The notes under the pieces are model-generated. The model ran no database searches and had not been told where the DNA came from. It worked only from the letters and a program-made list of their open reading frames with translations. The position numbers and the translations under genes are program-made. Below are positions 16,479-24,953 of a stretch of DNA of 64,000 nucleotides, in pieces. The number at the start of each line of letters is the position of its first letter. Positions within the stretch are counted from its first letter, which is position 1. The stretch comes from Streptomyces sp. R44 (GTDB lineage Bacteria; Actinomycetota; Actinomycetes; Streptomycetales; Streptomycetaceae): contig NZ_CP163444.1 of the NCBI RefSeq assembly GCF_041053105.1, forward strand, positions 930,001 through 994,000, read 5' to 3'.

Positions 16479-17143
16479 CTCCCTACGGTCATGAAGGGGC
16501 TGGATTTCAGTTGGGTGAGAAGGTCCGCCGGGTCGTCGTACACGGCGGCGGCGCCCGCCTCGACGAGGTCGGCGCGCGGGATGCCGCCGCACAGCAGACC
16601 CGCGCGGGCCACCCGGGCGTGCCGCGCGGCCTGCATGTCCCAGACGCTGTCGCCGACGAACACGGCCCGGTCGGCGGGCACGCCGACGAGCTGGAGGGCG
16701 TGTTCGACGGGGTCGGGGGCGGGCTTGCCCTCCTCGACGTCGTCGGCCGTGGCGGTGTCCGCGAGGGCCTCGTCGGCGTCGACCGCGCGGCGCAGCGCGG
16801 CCAGCTCCCGGTCCTTGGCCGAGGTGACCAGGACGACCTTCCAGCCGTCGTCCGCGAGCGTCCGCAGCAGGTCACCGGCCCTGTCGAAGGCCTGGAGGCG
16901 TTCGAAGAAGGTGCTGTAGAGGGTGTCGTGCGCGGCGCCGAGCCGGTCGTCGTCCGACCGGTCGCGGTCCCCGCCGAGCAGGTGGTCGATGAGCTGCTCG
17001 CCCGGCAGGCCGATGGCGCGGTGCACGGCGTGGGTCGGCACCTGGTGGCCGTTCTGCCGGAAGGCCTCCCACCAGGCGACGACGTGCAGGTGGTTGGAGT
17101 CGACGAGGGTTCCGTCGATGTCGAAGAGTGCGGCGCGGTCCAC
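16475..17143 (-). CDS. HAD-superfamily hydrolase (phosphatase, PGP/beta-phosphoglucomutase type)
   Basis: 222 residues, GTG start at 17143 with GGGAG six bases upstream. HAD motifs are complete: motif I FDIDGTLVDSN near residue 8 (nucleophile Asp), motif II VVLVTSAKD, motif III Lys in GKPAPDPVEHAL, and motif IV VFVGDSVWDMQAA. The helical cap is the small C1 type seen in phosphoglycolate phosphatases. It lies 10 bases downstream of an F420-dependent oxidoreductase and overlaps a small membrane-protein gene, so the three probably share an mRNA. Substrate unknown. Confidence 0.87.
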   Translation of the reverse strand: MDRAALFDIDGTLVDSNHLHVVAWWEAFRQNGHQVPTHAVHRAIGLPGEQLIDHLLGGDRDRSDDDRLGAAHDTLYSTFFERLQAFDRAGDLLRTLADDGWKVVLVTSAKDRELAALRRAVDADEALADTATADDVEEGKPAPDPVEHALQLVGVPADRAVFVGDSVWDMQAARHARVARAGLLCGGIPRADLVEAGAAAVYDDPADLLTQLKSSPFMTVGR

Positions 17144-17153
17144 GTCGGGCTCC

Positions 17154-18119
17154 CTACAGGTCGCGGAGGGCGGGCAGCAGGGCCGTCTCCGCCCAGTGGA
17201 GGAAGGGCAGTTGGTGGGCGCCGCCGATCTGGACGAGGGCGAGGTCGGTGAAGCCGGCCTCGGCGAAGGGGCGGGCGGCGTCGAGGACGGCGTCCACGTC
17301 GTCCCCGCAGGGGATGCTCTTCGCCACGTCCTCCGGCCGGATGTGCTCGGAGGCCTGGTCGAACCCCGCCGGGAGCGGGAGCTCGGCGTTGAGGCGCCAG
17401 CCGCCCAGCGCCCACCGGAACTGTTCGTGGGCACGGGCCGTGGCCGCGTCCCGGTCGGTGTCGTAACAGACGGGCAGCTGCCCCATGCGGGGTTTGCCCG
17501 CACCGCCCTGGGCGTCGAAGGCGTCGATGAGCTCGCGTTTCGGCTCCGTGGTGATCACCAGGTCGGCGTGGCGCCCGGCGAGCGCGCAGGAGCGGGGCCC
17601 GGACACGGCGATGCCGAGGGGCGGTGGCGTGTCGGGGACGTCCCAGAGCCTGGCGTCGTCGACCTGGAAGTGGCGGCCGTGCCGGGTCACGTACTCGCCC
17701 GTGAACAGGGCGCGGATGATCTCGGCGGCCTCGTCCAGCATGGCCAGGCGTACGCGTGCCGAGGGCCAGCCCCGGCCGACGACGTGTTCGTTGAGGTTCT
17801 CGCCCGAGCCGAGGCCGAGCCGGAACCGGCCTTCGGAGAGGAGCTGGAGGGTCGCGGCCTTCTGGGCGATCACCGCCGGGTGGTAGCGGAAGGTCGGGCA
17901 GGTCACGAAGGTCATGAGCGGAATGCCGGAGGTCGCCTGTGCCGCCGCTCCCAGGACGCTCCACGCGTACGGAGCGTGTCCCTGCGAGGTCAGCCAGGGG
18001 AAGGAGTGGTCCGAGATCACGGAGAAGTCGAACCCGACCTTTTCCGCCTCGACCACGTGTCCGACCAGCTCACGCGGGCCTGCCTGCTCGGTCATCATGG
18101 TGTACCCGATGTGCATCAT
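17154..18119 (-). CDS. F420-dependent LLM-class oxidoreductase
   Basis: 321 residues with the luciferase-like TIM barrel seen in F420-dependent glucose-6-phosphate dehydrogenase relatives: MHIGYTMMTEQAGP, FSVISDHSFPW, the core stretch TFVTCPTFRYHPAVIAQKAA (the Streptomyces/Mycobacterium TIGR03557-like group), LLSEGRFRLGLGSGENLNEH and IAVSGPRSCALAGRHADLVI. The enzyme would use reduced F420 or F420H2/F420 for hydride transfer; the substrate is unknown. Start at ATG 18119 (or the adjacent ATG 18116). It is first in an operon with a HAD hydrolase. Confidence 0.88.
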   Translation of the reverse strand: MMHIGYTMMTEQAGPRELVGHVVEAEKVGFDFSVISDHSFPWLTSQGHAPYAWSVLGAAAQATSGIPLMTFVTCPTFRYHPAVIAQKAATLQLLSEGRFRLGLGSGENLNEHVVGRGWPSARVRLAMLDEAAEIIRALFTGEYVTRHGRHFQVDDARLWDVPDTPPPLGIAVSGPRSCALAGRHADLVITTEPKRELIDAFDAQGGAGKPRMGQLPVCYDTDRDAATARAHEQFRWALGGWRLNAELPLPAGFDQASEHIRPEDVAKSIPCGDDVDAVLDAARPFAEAGFTDLALVQIGGAHQLPFLHWAETALLPALRDL

Positions 18120-18160
18120 GTCCCGCGACTTGCCACGACCGGGGCGTCCGAAACGGGAAC

Positions 18161-18184
18161 GGGCCGGCTCCGAGGAGCCGGCCC
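18161..18184 (-). terminator. Hairpin terminator after hemerythrin gene
   Basis: A perfect 11-bp inverted repeat GGGCCGGCTCC / GGAGCCGGCCC with a 2-base centre (about 4 bases unpaired in practice) lies 65 bases past the hemerythrin stop and before the F420 gene, so it separates the two leftward units. Confidence 0.6.
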
Positions 18185-18248
18185 CCGCGCCACGGCGCGG
18201 AACGGTGCGTTCACCGCGTGCTTCGTTTCCGCCGCCTTCCGGCAGGGC

Positions 18249-18722
18249 CTACTCGTCGGCGCTCGGCACGTCGAGGGGGCTCTCCGGCGCATCCTTCCTG
18301 GCCGCCTCCATGCGGTCGCCGAGTGCGAGCAGTTGCTTGCGCCCCATCGCCTTGCGCACGTCGGGGAACCAGTCCTGTTCCTCTTCCTCGACGTGGTGGC
18401 GCACGTTCTCCATCAGGACGGTCATCTTCGCGTCGAACCGCTCGTCCGCGGCATCGAGCCCGTCCAGCTCGGAGAGCATCCACAGCACGGCGTGGTGTTC
18501 CTCGACGCTTTCGAGGACGTGATCCTTGGTGTCGGGGGCGGCTTCACGGGCCGCCGGATAGAAGACCTTCTCCTCGATCCAGGCATGCGTGGTGAGCTCC
18601 CTGATCACCTTGTCCGCGAGCTCGCGTTTCCGCTGGAGGTCGTCGTCACCCGTCCGCTCGAAACCCTTGAACAGCTTCTCCACCGTCTTGTGGTCGTCAC
18701 GGAGCAGCACGATTCCGTCCAT
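18249..18722 (-). CDS. Hemerythrin/HHE-domain protein
   Basis: 157 residues, ATG 18722 after GGGGAG. The expected iron ligands are spread over four helices: DDHKTVEKLF (H11 region), THAWIEEKVFYP (H and E), EEHHAVLWML and RHHVEEEEQDWFPDVRK. HHE proteins bind a non-haem di-iron centre and take part in oxygen, NO or oxidative-stress sensing. Streptomyces carries several such single-domain forms. It is transcribed as a single gene. Confidence 0.85.
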   Translation of the reverse strand: MDGIVLLRDDHKTVEKLFKGFERTGDDDLQRKRELADKVIRELTTHAWIEEKVFYPAAREAAPDTKDHVLESVEEHHAVLWMLSELDGLDAADERFDAKMTVLMENVRHHVEEEEQDWFPDVRKAMGRKQLLALGDRMEAARKDAPESPLDVPSADE

Positions 18723-18972
18723 CACGGCTCCCCTCTCCGTAGGTGGCCGCCCGGCGGCTCGCCGGGCCGGTCCGCACCGGCGACTGCCCACTGCGGCGCA
18801 CCCGAATCCGCCTGCGCCGGCCCGACCGGGCGTGCGAACTCCCGCCCTGGTCGCCGAGCAGCGCGACGCCCGCGCCCTGCTCGGCGACGGCACGGGTGGG
18901 CTCCCCGCGGGTGGGTAGACGCAGGTCCCGCCACGAGGCCGTCGTCACCGGCTGCGAGGAGAGGAGCAGGCC

Positions 18973-19656
18973 ATGAATCTCACGGAGGGCCCGGCCGCAC
19001 AGCCGGCGGTGGGCGCATCGGCAGTCCTCCCGCACGGCGCGCCGCACGGCGGGGCTCCGCGTGCGCCCGACACGCCGCCTCCTGCCCTGCCGCTCGACCA
19101 CACGCAGGCGATCCTGGAGACGACGAAGGAGGTCGGGGCCGCGCTCAAGGCGTCCGGGCGCCCGTTCGCCCTGGTCGGCAGTGTCGCCGCGTACGCGCAC
19201 GGCATCCCGGTCCGGCTCCAGCACGACACGGACTTCGCGGTCCTGCGCGAGGACGCCGAGGTCGTCGCGGAGTCCTTGCGGGAACGCGGCGTCCGGATCG
19301 TCGACCCGCCCGAGGACTGGCTGGTGAAGGCCCGTGCGGGCGGGGAGGAGATCGACCTGATCTTCTCGCTCGCCGGGCGACCCGTCACGGCCGAACTCCT
19401 GGCCCGAGCCCAGACGCTGCCGGTGGACTCCGTGCACATGCCCGTGCTCGCGCCGACGGACCTCCTGGCCTCCCGTCTCCTCGCGCTCTCCGAGCACCAC
19501 TGCGACTTCGGTCCTCTGCTGCCGTTGGCACGGGGACTGCGCGAACGGATCGACTGGGAGCGGGTGGGCGAGGACACCGCCGGCGCGCCGATGGCCCAGG
19601 CCTTCCTCTACCTGCTCGAACTGCTGGACGTGCTGCCCCGGCGGAGCGGCTCGTGA
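18973..19656 (+). CDS. Nucleotidyltransferase-fold protein (AbiEii-like)
   Basis: 227 residues. A Pro/Ala-rich 40-residue leader is followed by the nucleotidyltransferase motif ALVGSVAAYAHG and HDTDFAVL (G-S then D-x-D), then EEIDLIFSLAG with the third acidic residue and VLAPTDLLASRLLAL. This matches the minimal nucleotidyltransferase family related to AbiEii toxins and AadA-like enzymes, but there is no adjacent antitoxin gene, so a toxin role is not supported. Good ribosome-binding site GGAGAGGAG before ATG 18973. It is 55 bases upstream of the molybdopterin oxidoreductase gene in the same direction. Confidence 0.65.
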   Translation: MNLTEGPAAQPAVGASAVLPHGAPHGGAPRAPDTPPPALPLDHTQAILETTKEVGAALKASGRPFALVGSVAAYAHGIPVRLQHDTDFAVLREDAEVVAESLRERGVRIVDPPEDWLVKARAGGEEIDLIFSLAGRPVTAELLARAQTLPVDSVHMPVLAPTDLLASRLLALSEHHCDFGPLLPLARGLRERIDWERVGEDTAGAPMAQAFLYLLELLDVLPRRSGS

Positions 19657-19711
19657 CGTTCGGGAGGGGAGGCGCCCCTCGGGCCCCGAACAACGGATCT
19701 CGGAGGTGGCC

Positions 19712-22180
19712 ATGGCCATGAGCACTTCGGTGGACAGGATCGCGCACCCCTGGGGCAACCGCACGCCCTACGCTCGACACGGTCACTGGCCCGCGCGTCG
19801 GGACACGTCACTCGCCGCCGGGGTCGGACCGGCCGATGTCCAGCGGTGGGTGCAGACCGCCTCGCTGCTGCACTCGGACGGGGACGCCATGGACATCGCC
19901 GTGCGGGACGGTGTCATCGTCGGCGTCAGGGGGAGGGCCGTCGACCGGGTGAACCGCGGCCGGCTCGGGCCGAAGGACGCGTTCGCCTGGCAGGCCAACG
20001 CTTCGCCCGACCGGCTCACCAGGCCGCTCGTACGTGCGGGCAGGGGGCTCGTCGAGACGGACTGGGACGGGGCGATGGGCCAGGTCGTCGCTCGCTCGCG
20101 CACGCTGCTCAAGGAGCACGGCCCGGGCTCGATCGCCTTCTACACGTCGGGACAGTTGTTCCTGGAGGAGTACTACACCCTCGCCGTCCTGGCCCGGGCG
20201 GGCATCGGCACCCGCCACCTCGACGGCAACACACGCCTCTGTACGGCGACCGCGGCCGAAGCCCTCAAGGAGTCCTTCGGCAGTGACGGGCAGCCCGGCA
20301 GCTTCGAGGACATCGACCACGCGGACGTCATCGCGCTGTTCGGCCACAACATCGCCGAGACGCAGCCGGTCCAGTGGATGCGCATCCTCGACCGGCTCGA
20401 CGGCCCCGACCCGCCGCGCCTGGTCTGCGTGGACCCCCGTCCGACGCCGGTGGCCCGGCGGGCCGCGGTCCATCTCGCACCGCGTGGTGGAACGAACCTG
20501 GCCCTCCTCAACGCCCTCTTGCACGAGATCATCCGGACGGACCGCGTGGACCACGCGTACGTCGACCGGCGCACCGTCGGATTCGAGGATCTGACCGCCC
20601 GGGTCGCCGACTGCACCCCTGAGTGGGCCGAGACCATCTGTGACGTGCCCGCGTCCAGGATCCGCTGCGCCGCCGAGCTGCTCGGCTCGGCCGACCGGCT
20701 TCTGTCGACGGTGCTCCAGGGTGTCTATCAGGCGCACCAGGCCACGGCGGCGGCGGTCCAGGTCAACAACCTGCACCTGATCCGGGGCATGCTCGGCCGA
20801 CCGGGCTGCGGCGTGCTCCAGATGAACGGGCAGCCGACCGCGCAGAACACCCGTGAGTGCGGCGCCGACGGCGACCTGCCCGGTTTCCGCAACTGGGCGA
20901 ACGGTGAGCACGTCGCCGAACTCGCGCGCCTGTGGAACGTCGACGCCGAGACGATCCCCCACGACGCCCCTCCCACCCACGCCATGAAGATCTTCCGCCT
21001 CGCCGAACGAGGCGCCGTCCGCATGCTCTGGATCAGCGGGACCAACCCCGCCGTCTCCCTGCCGGAGCTGTCCCGCGTCCGCGCGATCCTCGCGAGGAGC
21101 GGGCTGTTCGTCGTCGTCCAGGATCTGTTCCTCACGGAGACGGCACAGCTCGCGGATGTCGTGCTGCCCGCGGCGACATGGGGCGAGAAGACGGGCACCT
21201 TCACCAACGCGGACCGCACCGTGCACCTGTCCGACAAGGCCGTCGAGCCGCCCGGGGAGGCGCGGACCGACCTGGACATCTTCCTCGACTACGCCCGGCG
21301 GATGGACTTCCGGGACCGGGACGGCGGCCCGCTGATCGACTGGCACGACGCCGAGTCCGCCTTCGAGGCATGGAAACGCTGCAGCGCAGGCCGGCCCTGC
21401 GATTACACGGGGCTGACCTACGACAAGCTCCGCGGAGGGAGCGGCATCCAGTGGCCGTGCACGCCGGACGCGCCCGACGGTACGCCCCGTCTCTACGACG
21501 CGGGCATCACCTGGGCACGCCCGGATGTCTGCGAGTCGTACGGGAAGGACCTCGCCACCGGCGAGGCGGCATCGGAGGAGGCGTACCGGAGGCTGAACCC
21601 GGACGGGAAGGCCGTGATCAGGACGGCCGCGTATGTGCCGCCCCGCGAGAACCCGACGGACCGGCGGCCCTTCCAGCTGACGACGGGGCGGACCGTGTAC
21701 CACTTCCACACCCGCACCAAGACCGGCCGCACGCCGCAGCTGAACGCGGCGGCCCCCGACGTGTGGGTGGAGATGTCACCGCCCGACGCCGCCGCGCAGG
21801 GCTTGGCGGAGGGTGATCTCGTCGAGGTCATCGGTGTGAGCGGGACCCTCCGATGCCGCGTGCGGGTCACGGACATCCGGGCCGGCATGCTGTTCGTGCC
21901 GTTCCACTACGGGTACTGGGACACGCCCTCCGGCTCGGGCCCGGACGGGGCCGTACCCGGGCGAGCGGCCAACGAGGCCATCGTCAACGACTGGGACCCC
22001 GTCTCCAAGCAACCCCTCTTCAAGACCGCCACCGCAGCCGTCCGGCTCATCGAGAAGAGCTCGGGCCGCCCGTCGCCGGCCCCCACCACCACCGCGTCCG
22101 CACCCTCGGCAAAGGCTCGCACGGGCCCGCTCCCTCCCACCGAGGGCGGCAGCGCGGCCCACGTCTCGGAAGCTTGGTGA
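19712..22180 (+). CDS. Molybdopterin oxidoreductase lacking the N-terminal Fe-S ligands
   Basis: 822 residues, ATG 19712 with GGAGG five bases upstream. Motifs place it in the DMSO-reductase family near assimilatory nitrate reductases: GRLGPKDAFAWQAN, SPDRLTRPLV, HLDGNTRLCTATAAEAL with the likely Mo-ligating Cys177, GHNIAETQPVQW, LWISGTNPAVSLPE and a C-terminal molybdopterin-binding domain (QLTTGRTVYHFHTRTKTGRTP). Relatives carry C-x2-C-x3-C at the N-terminus to hold a 4Fe-4S cluster; here the three positions are Ser51, His54 and Asp58, and no Cys follows before Cys177. The frame is otherwise intact. The C-terminal ~40 residues are a Pro/Ala/Thr-rich tail. Catalysis may persist with another electron partner, or function may have shifted. 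Confidence 0.82.
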   Translation: MAMSTSVDRIAHPWGNRTPYARHGHWPARRDTSLAAGVGPADVQRWVQTASLLHSDGDAMDIAVRDGVIVGVRGRAVDRVNRGRLGPKDAFAWQANASPDRLTRPLVRAGRGLVETDWDGAMGQVVARSRTLLKEHGPGSIAFYTSGQLFLEEYYTLAVLARAGIGTRHLDGNTRLCTATAAEALKESFGSDGQPGSFEDIDHADVIALFGHNIAETQPVQWMRILDRLDGPDPPRLVCVDPRPTPVARRAAVHLAPRGGTNLALLNALLHEIIRTDRVDHAYVDRRTVGFEDLTARVADCTPEWAETICDVPASRIRCAAELLGSADRLLSTVLQGVYQAHQATAAAVQVNNLHLIRGMLGRPGCGVLQMNGQPTAQNTRECGADGDLPGFRNWANGEHVAELARLWNVDAETIPHDAPPTHAMKIFRLAERGAVRMLWISGTNPAVSLPELSRVRAILARSGLFVVVQDLFLTETAQLADVVLPAATWGEKTGTFTNADRTVHLSDKAVEPPGEARTDLDIFLDYARRMDFRDRDGGPLIDWHDAESAFEAWKRCSAGRPCDYTGLTYDKLRGGSGIQWPCTPDAPDGTPRLYDAGITWARPDVCESYGKDLATGEAASEEAYRRLNPDGKAVIRTAAYVPPRENPTDRRPFQLTTGRTVYHFHTRTKTGRTPQLNAAAPDVWVEMSPPDAAAQGLAEGDLVEVIGVSGTLRCRVRVTDIRAGMLFVPFHYGYWDTPSGSGPDGAVPGRAANEAIVNDWDPVSKQPLFKTATAAVRLIEKSSGRPSPAPTTTASAPSAKARTGPLPPTEGGSAAHVSEAW

Positions 22181-22278
22181 ACCCTCGGTGGCGCGGTTGT
22201 CACGGCATCGGCATGGCCTGCACAGGCATAGGTGCACGCGCACAGGGCAGAAGCCTGGCGTCACACAGGAGGTGCACC

Positions 22279-22626
22279 ATGGCCACCGACACCGCGCACA
22301 CACGTGGCCCGACCACACCCGCTGAACCTGGTCGGAACGTGGTTCGCGTGAGCGGCGAAATGGACCTGGAACACGCGGAGGAACTGCGCGCCTCGCTCAG
22401 GGCGGCCCTGACCCGGGCCCCGGCGGGCTCGGACGTCGTCGTCGATCTGCAGAACTCCTCCTTCTGCGACTCCTCGGGACTCAACGTCCTCCTGTCGGCC
22501 AGACTGTGGGCGCTGGAACGGGGACAGAACCTGATCCTGGCGGCGCCCAGCCACCAGATGATCAGGATCCTGGAGCTCACCGAGGCGGACCGCCTGTTCA
22601 CCTACGTCCCCGGGATCCCGGGCTGA
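22279..22626 (+). CDS. STAS-domain anti-sigma factor antagonist
   Basis: 115 residues, ATG 22279 preceded by AGGAGGTGCACC. The STAS core is complete: VVRVSGEMDLEHAEELRASL, DVVVDLQNSSFCDSSGLNVLL with the phosphorylatable Ser in D-S-S-G, and the C-terminal RILELTEADRLFTYVPG. Such proteins (BldG/SpoIIAA type) bind and sequester anti-sigma kinases when unphosphorylated, releasing a stress or developmental sigma factor. It is 98 bases downstream of the molybdopterin oxidoreductase gene and probably has its own promoter. No cognate kinase gene is in the window; the PP2C phosphatase at 40348 is a conceivable partner but distant. Confidence 0.88.
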   Translation: MATDTAHTRGPTTPAEPGRNVVRVSGEMDLEHAEELRASLRAALTRAPAGSDVVVDLQNSSFCDSSGLNVLLSARLWALERGQNLILAAPSHQMIRILELTEADRLFTYVPGIPG

Positions 22627-22695
22627 CATACCGTCATGGACGCCGTTCAGGCCGCCGCAGCCGTCCTCACCCGGCCGGCGTCCTGAGCGGTTTTG

Positions 22696-23292
22696 TCACG
22701 CTGGAGGAACACCCTCCAGGGCGATCTCGTGGCTCGCGCGAAGCTCGGCCGACATGTTGCGTTCCATCATGCGCAGGGCCGCCTCGGCGAGACCGGCGTC
22801 GATGTGGGCGACCGCATCGAGGGCGACGACGACGTCGAGGTGGCGGATGTGAGCATCCAGGGCCGAGTAGAGCACGCACTGCTCGGTCACCTGCCCGCAC
22901 AGCACCACCCGCTGGACGCCCAGTTGATCCAGCAGGTAGGCCAGGGGCGTCTCGAAGAAGACCGAGTGCCGCGCCTTGACGACGAACAGGGATTCCTCGT
23001 CCGGGGCGATCGGCTCCACCAGGTCGGAGTAAAGGCCGGCCAGGGCGGCTTCGAGGATCTCGCCGTGGTGGGAACGCCAGCGGCCGAAGTTGTCGTTCAC
23101 GTAGATGACGGGCGCCCCGGCGTCCCGCGCCCGCTCGAGCAGCGCCCTGATGCCCGCGAGAGCTTTGCGGACGGACCGCACCAGCACCTCGGCGTCCTCG
23201 TGGTCGTAGGTGTTGAGCATGTCGATCACGATGAGTGCCGTGCGGCCCACGCCGCGGCCGTCCGCCTCGTGGCCGAGCCGACCGCCGCTCAC
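22696..23292 (-). CDS. Isochorismatase-family cysteine hydrolase
   Basis: 198 residues. The catalytic triad can be read: Asp in LIVIDMLNTYDH near residue 24, Lys in LFVVKARHSVFFET, and Cys in LCGQVTEQCVLYSALDA. A bulky residue replaces the usual cis-peptide surroundings only slightly (GQVTEQC). Family members hydrolyse nicotinamide, ureidoacrylate, N-carbamoyl compounds or isochorismate; the substrate cannot be chosen here. The start is GTG 23292, giving MSGGRLGHEADGRG before the first strand; a shorter start is possible but no better site was seen. It is convergent with the STAS gene. Confidence 0.83.
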   Translation of the reverse strand: MSGGRLGHEADGRGVGRTALIVIDMLNTYDHEDAEVLVRSVRKALAGIRALLERARDAGAPVIYVNDNFGRWRSHHGEILEAALAGLYSDLVEPIAPDEESLFVVKARHSVFFETPLAYLLDQLGVQRVVLCGQVTEQCVLYSALDAHIRHLDVVVALDAVAHIDAGLAEAALRMMERNMSAELRASHEIALEGVPPA

Positions 23293-23374
23293 CGGCGTTG
23301 CGCCGGCGTAGGGGCGGTACGGACGATGAGGACGCTTTCTTCAGGAGGGTGAGGCAGCGGCATCGCGGGGTCCT

Positions 23375-23611
23375 TCATCCGGGCAAGAAGACAAGGTGGC
23401 CGTGGAGGCAGTCTCCTGCCTCGGCTGAGGTCGGGTACGTCGGCCACGCCGCAACGGCCCGGGCCGCTACGTTTCTTCCGCCGCGCGGAGCCCGGATCTT
23501 CCGACCAGTAGCCCCATCGCCACCGCCCTCGCCGGCCGTGCTCTCGTCGTAGCGGCGGTCATGGGCGCGGCCCAGCGCGTCCACCAGGTCCTGCCACGAG
23601 GCGGCTTTCAT
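23375..23611 (-). CDS. Possible small protein or gene remnant
   Basis: A 78-codon frame beginning at ATG 23611. The first ~30 codons (KAASWQDLVDALGRAHD) have strong Streptomyces codon bias and the same frame continues upstream with VRVKADIAGT, whereas the second half has weak bias. This looks like the middle of an older gene that has lost both ends rather than a complete protein. No family recognised. The surrounding 23293-23724 contains nothing else I can support. Confidence 0.3.
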   Translation of the reverse strand: MKAASWQDLVDALGRAHDRRYDESTAGEGGGDGATGRKIRAPRGGRNVAARAVAAWPTYPTSAEAGDCLHGHLVFLPG

Positions 23612-23724
23612 GGTCCCCGCGATGTCGGCCTTGACGCGGACCGAAAAACAGCACCCACAGAGTCAGCAGGCGGTACAGCGGCGGTGCCGGCCGGATCGGG
23701 AAGGGTGGTCGGCACCGTGGCTGG

Positions 23725-23991
23725 TCAGCCCGGCCAGGTGCCTGTCAGGCGCCGTATCGCTACGGCCCCCGACCGGTCGACCGAGGCCCTGACCACGGCG
23801 AAGATCGCCCCCTGGATGGCTGCGGCGAGCAGGATCTGTCTCCACGTCCGGTCCTCGTCGGTGGCACCGGGCGCGTCGCCCTCGCCGTCGAAAATCTTCC
23901 AGGTCCGCTTGAAGGCGGCGCCTGCGATCACGCCGCTGAGGGTGCCCAGGGCCAGCCCGACGGGCTTGTAGGCGATCTTGGATGTCTTCAT
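23725..23991 (-). CDS. DUF4235 small membrane protein
   Basis: 88 residues beginning MKTSKIAYKPVGLALG. A glycine-rich helix LALGTLSGVIAGAAFKRTWKI, a linker (GEGDAPGATDEDRTWRQ) and a second helix ILLAAAIQGAIFAVVRASVDR follow the DUF4235 family. Function unknown. ATG 23991 overlaps the stop of the upstream DUF3618-like gene by four bases, so it is the last gene of a coupled three-gene operon. Confidence 0.82.
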   Translation of the reverse strand: MKTSKIAYKPVGLALGTLSGVIAGAAFKRTWKIFDGEGDAPGATDEDRTWRQILLAAAIQGAIFAVVRASVDRSGAVAIRRLTGTWPG

Positions 23992-24386
23992 CGGTGATGT
24001 CCCCGGCTGCGGCGGACCAGCAGAAGGACGGCTACGGCGGCTCCGACCACCAGGAGCGTGGTGCGGCCGGCGCGTGCGGCCGTCGTCGCCCGGCCGGCCT
24101 TGCCCAGGAGCGGACGGGGCGTCATGTCCTTCACCTGTCGTGCAGCGTGCCCCGCCGTCTCGCGGATGTGTTCGGAGACCAGCGCTGCCTTCTCGGCGGC
24201 CTGGTCCTTGATGGCGACCGTCCTCTCCTTGGCCTGGGCCTTGATGTCGGCCTTCGCGGCGAGGGCCTCGACGGTCTTGCCGAGCTCGTCGCGGGTGCGC
24301 TCGACCTGATCGCGCAGTTCGGCAGAGCTGGGGCCGACAGGGGTAGGGGCGGGGGTGCCGATGTCGGTTCGGGGGTCGTCGTTCAT
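23988..24386 (-). CDS. DUF3618-like coiled-coil membrane protein
   Basis: 132 residues: a charged N-terminal helix with ELRDQVERTRDELGKTVEALAAKAD, further Lys/Ala/Glu-rich helix, then one membrane span LLVVGAAVAVLLLVRR near the C-terminus. This matches DUF3618, a family of cell-envelope proteins found beside holin-X and DUF4235 genes. ATG 24386 overlaps the upstream stop (ATGA). Function unknown; a scaffold role at the membrane is plausible. Confidence 0.82.
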   Translation of the reverse strand: MNDDPRTDIGTPAPTPVGPSSAELRDQVERTRDELGKTVEALAAKADIKAQAKERTVAIKDQAAEKAALVSEHIRETAGHAARQVKDMTPRPLLGKAGRATTAARAGRTTLLVVGAAVAVLLLVRRSRGHHR

Positions 24387-24796
24387 CGGTGTGCCTTCTC
24401 CTTGATCTCGGCCAGGTCGGCCTTGACGCTGTCGATGGTCTGCTCGGGAGCCGGGGCACCGGCCTGGGCGATCTGCTTCTTTCCGGCCACCGCGGTCCCG
24501 GCCGCCACGATCCCCAGAACCGCGGTGATGATGCAGGCGGACGCCCACACCGGCAGGACCAGCGCGAGAGCGGCGATGCAGGTCGCGGTCAGAGCCTGGA
24601 GTGCCAGAAGGCCGATGATTCCCGTGGCGCCGAAAAGGCCGCCGCCCTTGCCGTAGCGCTTGCCCTTCTGGGTCATCTCCGCCCGGGCCAGTCGCATCTC
24701 CTCGTGTACCAGCTCGGATATCTGCTGGGAGGCGCGCGAAACCAGGACGCTCACCGAGTCGTCGGCGGCTTGGGGCTGCCGCTCTACCCTGCTCAT
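24383..24796 (-). CDS. Actinobacterial phage-holin-family (holin-X-like) membrane protein
   Basis: 137 residues: VSVLVSRASQQISELVHEEMRLARAEM is the usual amphipathic leader of the putative actinobacterial holin-X family, followed by two membrane helices (FGATGIIGLLALQALTATCIAALALVLP and SACIITAVLGIVAAGTAVAG) and a charged tail KADLAEIKEKAHR. Despite the family name there is no phage context. It is first in the leftward operon with DUF3618 and DUF4235 genes. A sigma-B-like promoter (GGCT-N15-GGGTAC) lies about 50 bases upstream of ATG 24796. Confidence 0.82.
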   Translation of the reverse strand: MSRVERQPQAADDSVSVLVSRASQQISELVHEEMRLARAEMTQKGKRYGKGGGLFGATGIIGLLALQALTATCIAALALVLPVWASACIITAVLGIVAAGTAVAGKKQIAQAGAPAPEQTIDSVKADLAEIKEKAHR

Positions 24797-24849
24797 GCTG
24801 GGACACCTTGCCTTGGTTCGAGGGCGGTCATGTCGTCGTCACGGCGCGT

Positions 24850-24874
24850 GTACCCCGTAACCGCGTCGGCAGCC
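24850..24874 (-). promoter_or_regulatory. Putative sigma-B-type promoter
   Basis: On the minus strand GGCT (24874-24871), a 15-bp spacer and GGGTAC (24855-24850) fit the Streptomyces sigma-B consensus GNNT-N14-16-GGGTA(C/T). Transcription would begin near 24843, leaving a leader of about 47 bases before the holin-like ATG. The match is short and could arise by chance. Confidence 0.4.
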
Positions 24875-24953
24875 GCGCGGCAACCAGCTTGGTGCGAAAG
24901 GTGGCTCGGCCCCAGGCCCGGGGCGGCCAGGGCGAGCCGTACTCGCGCATGGG

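Noticed and set aside
18973..19656. AbiEii-like nucleotidyltransferase considered as a toxin of an abortive-infection system
   Set aside because: No AbiEi-type antitoxin gene next to it; flanked by a hemerythrin gene and an oxidoreductase gene.
24383..24796. Holin-family name could suggest a prophage
   Set aside because: No capsid, terminase, endolysin or integrase genes; the neighbours DUF3618 and DUF4235 are chromosomal envelope genes that usually accompany this family.
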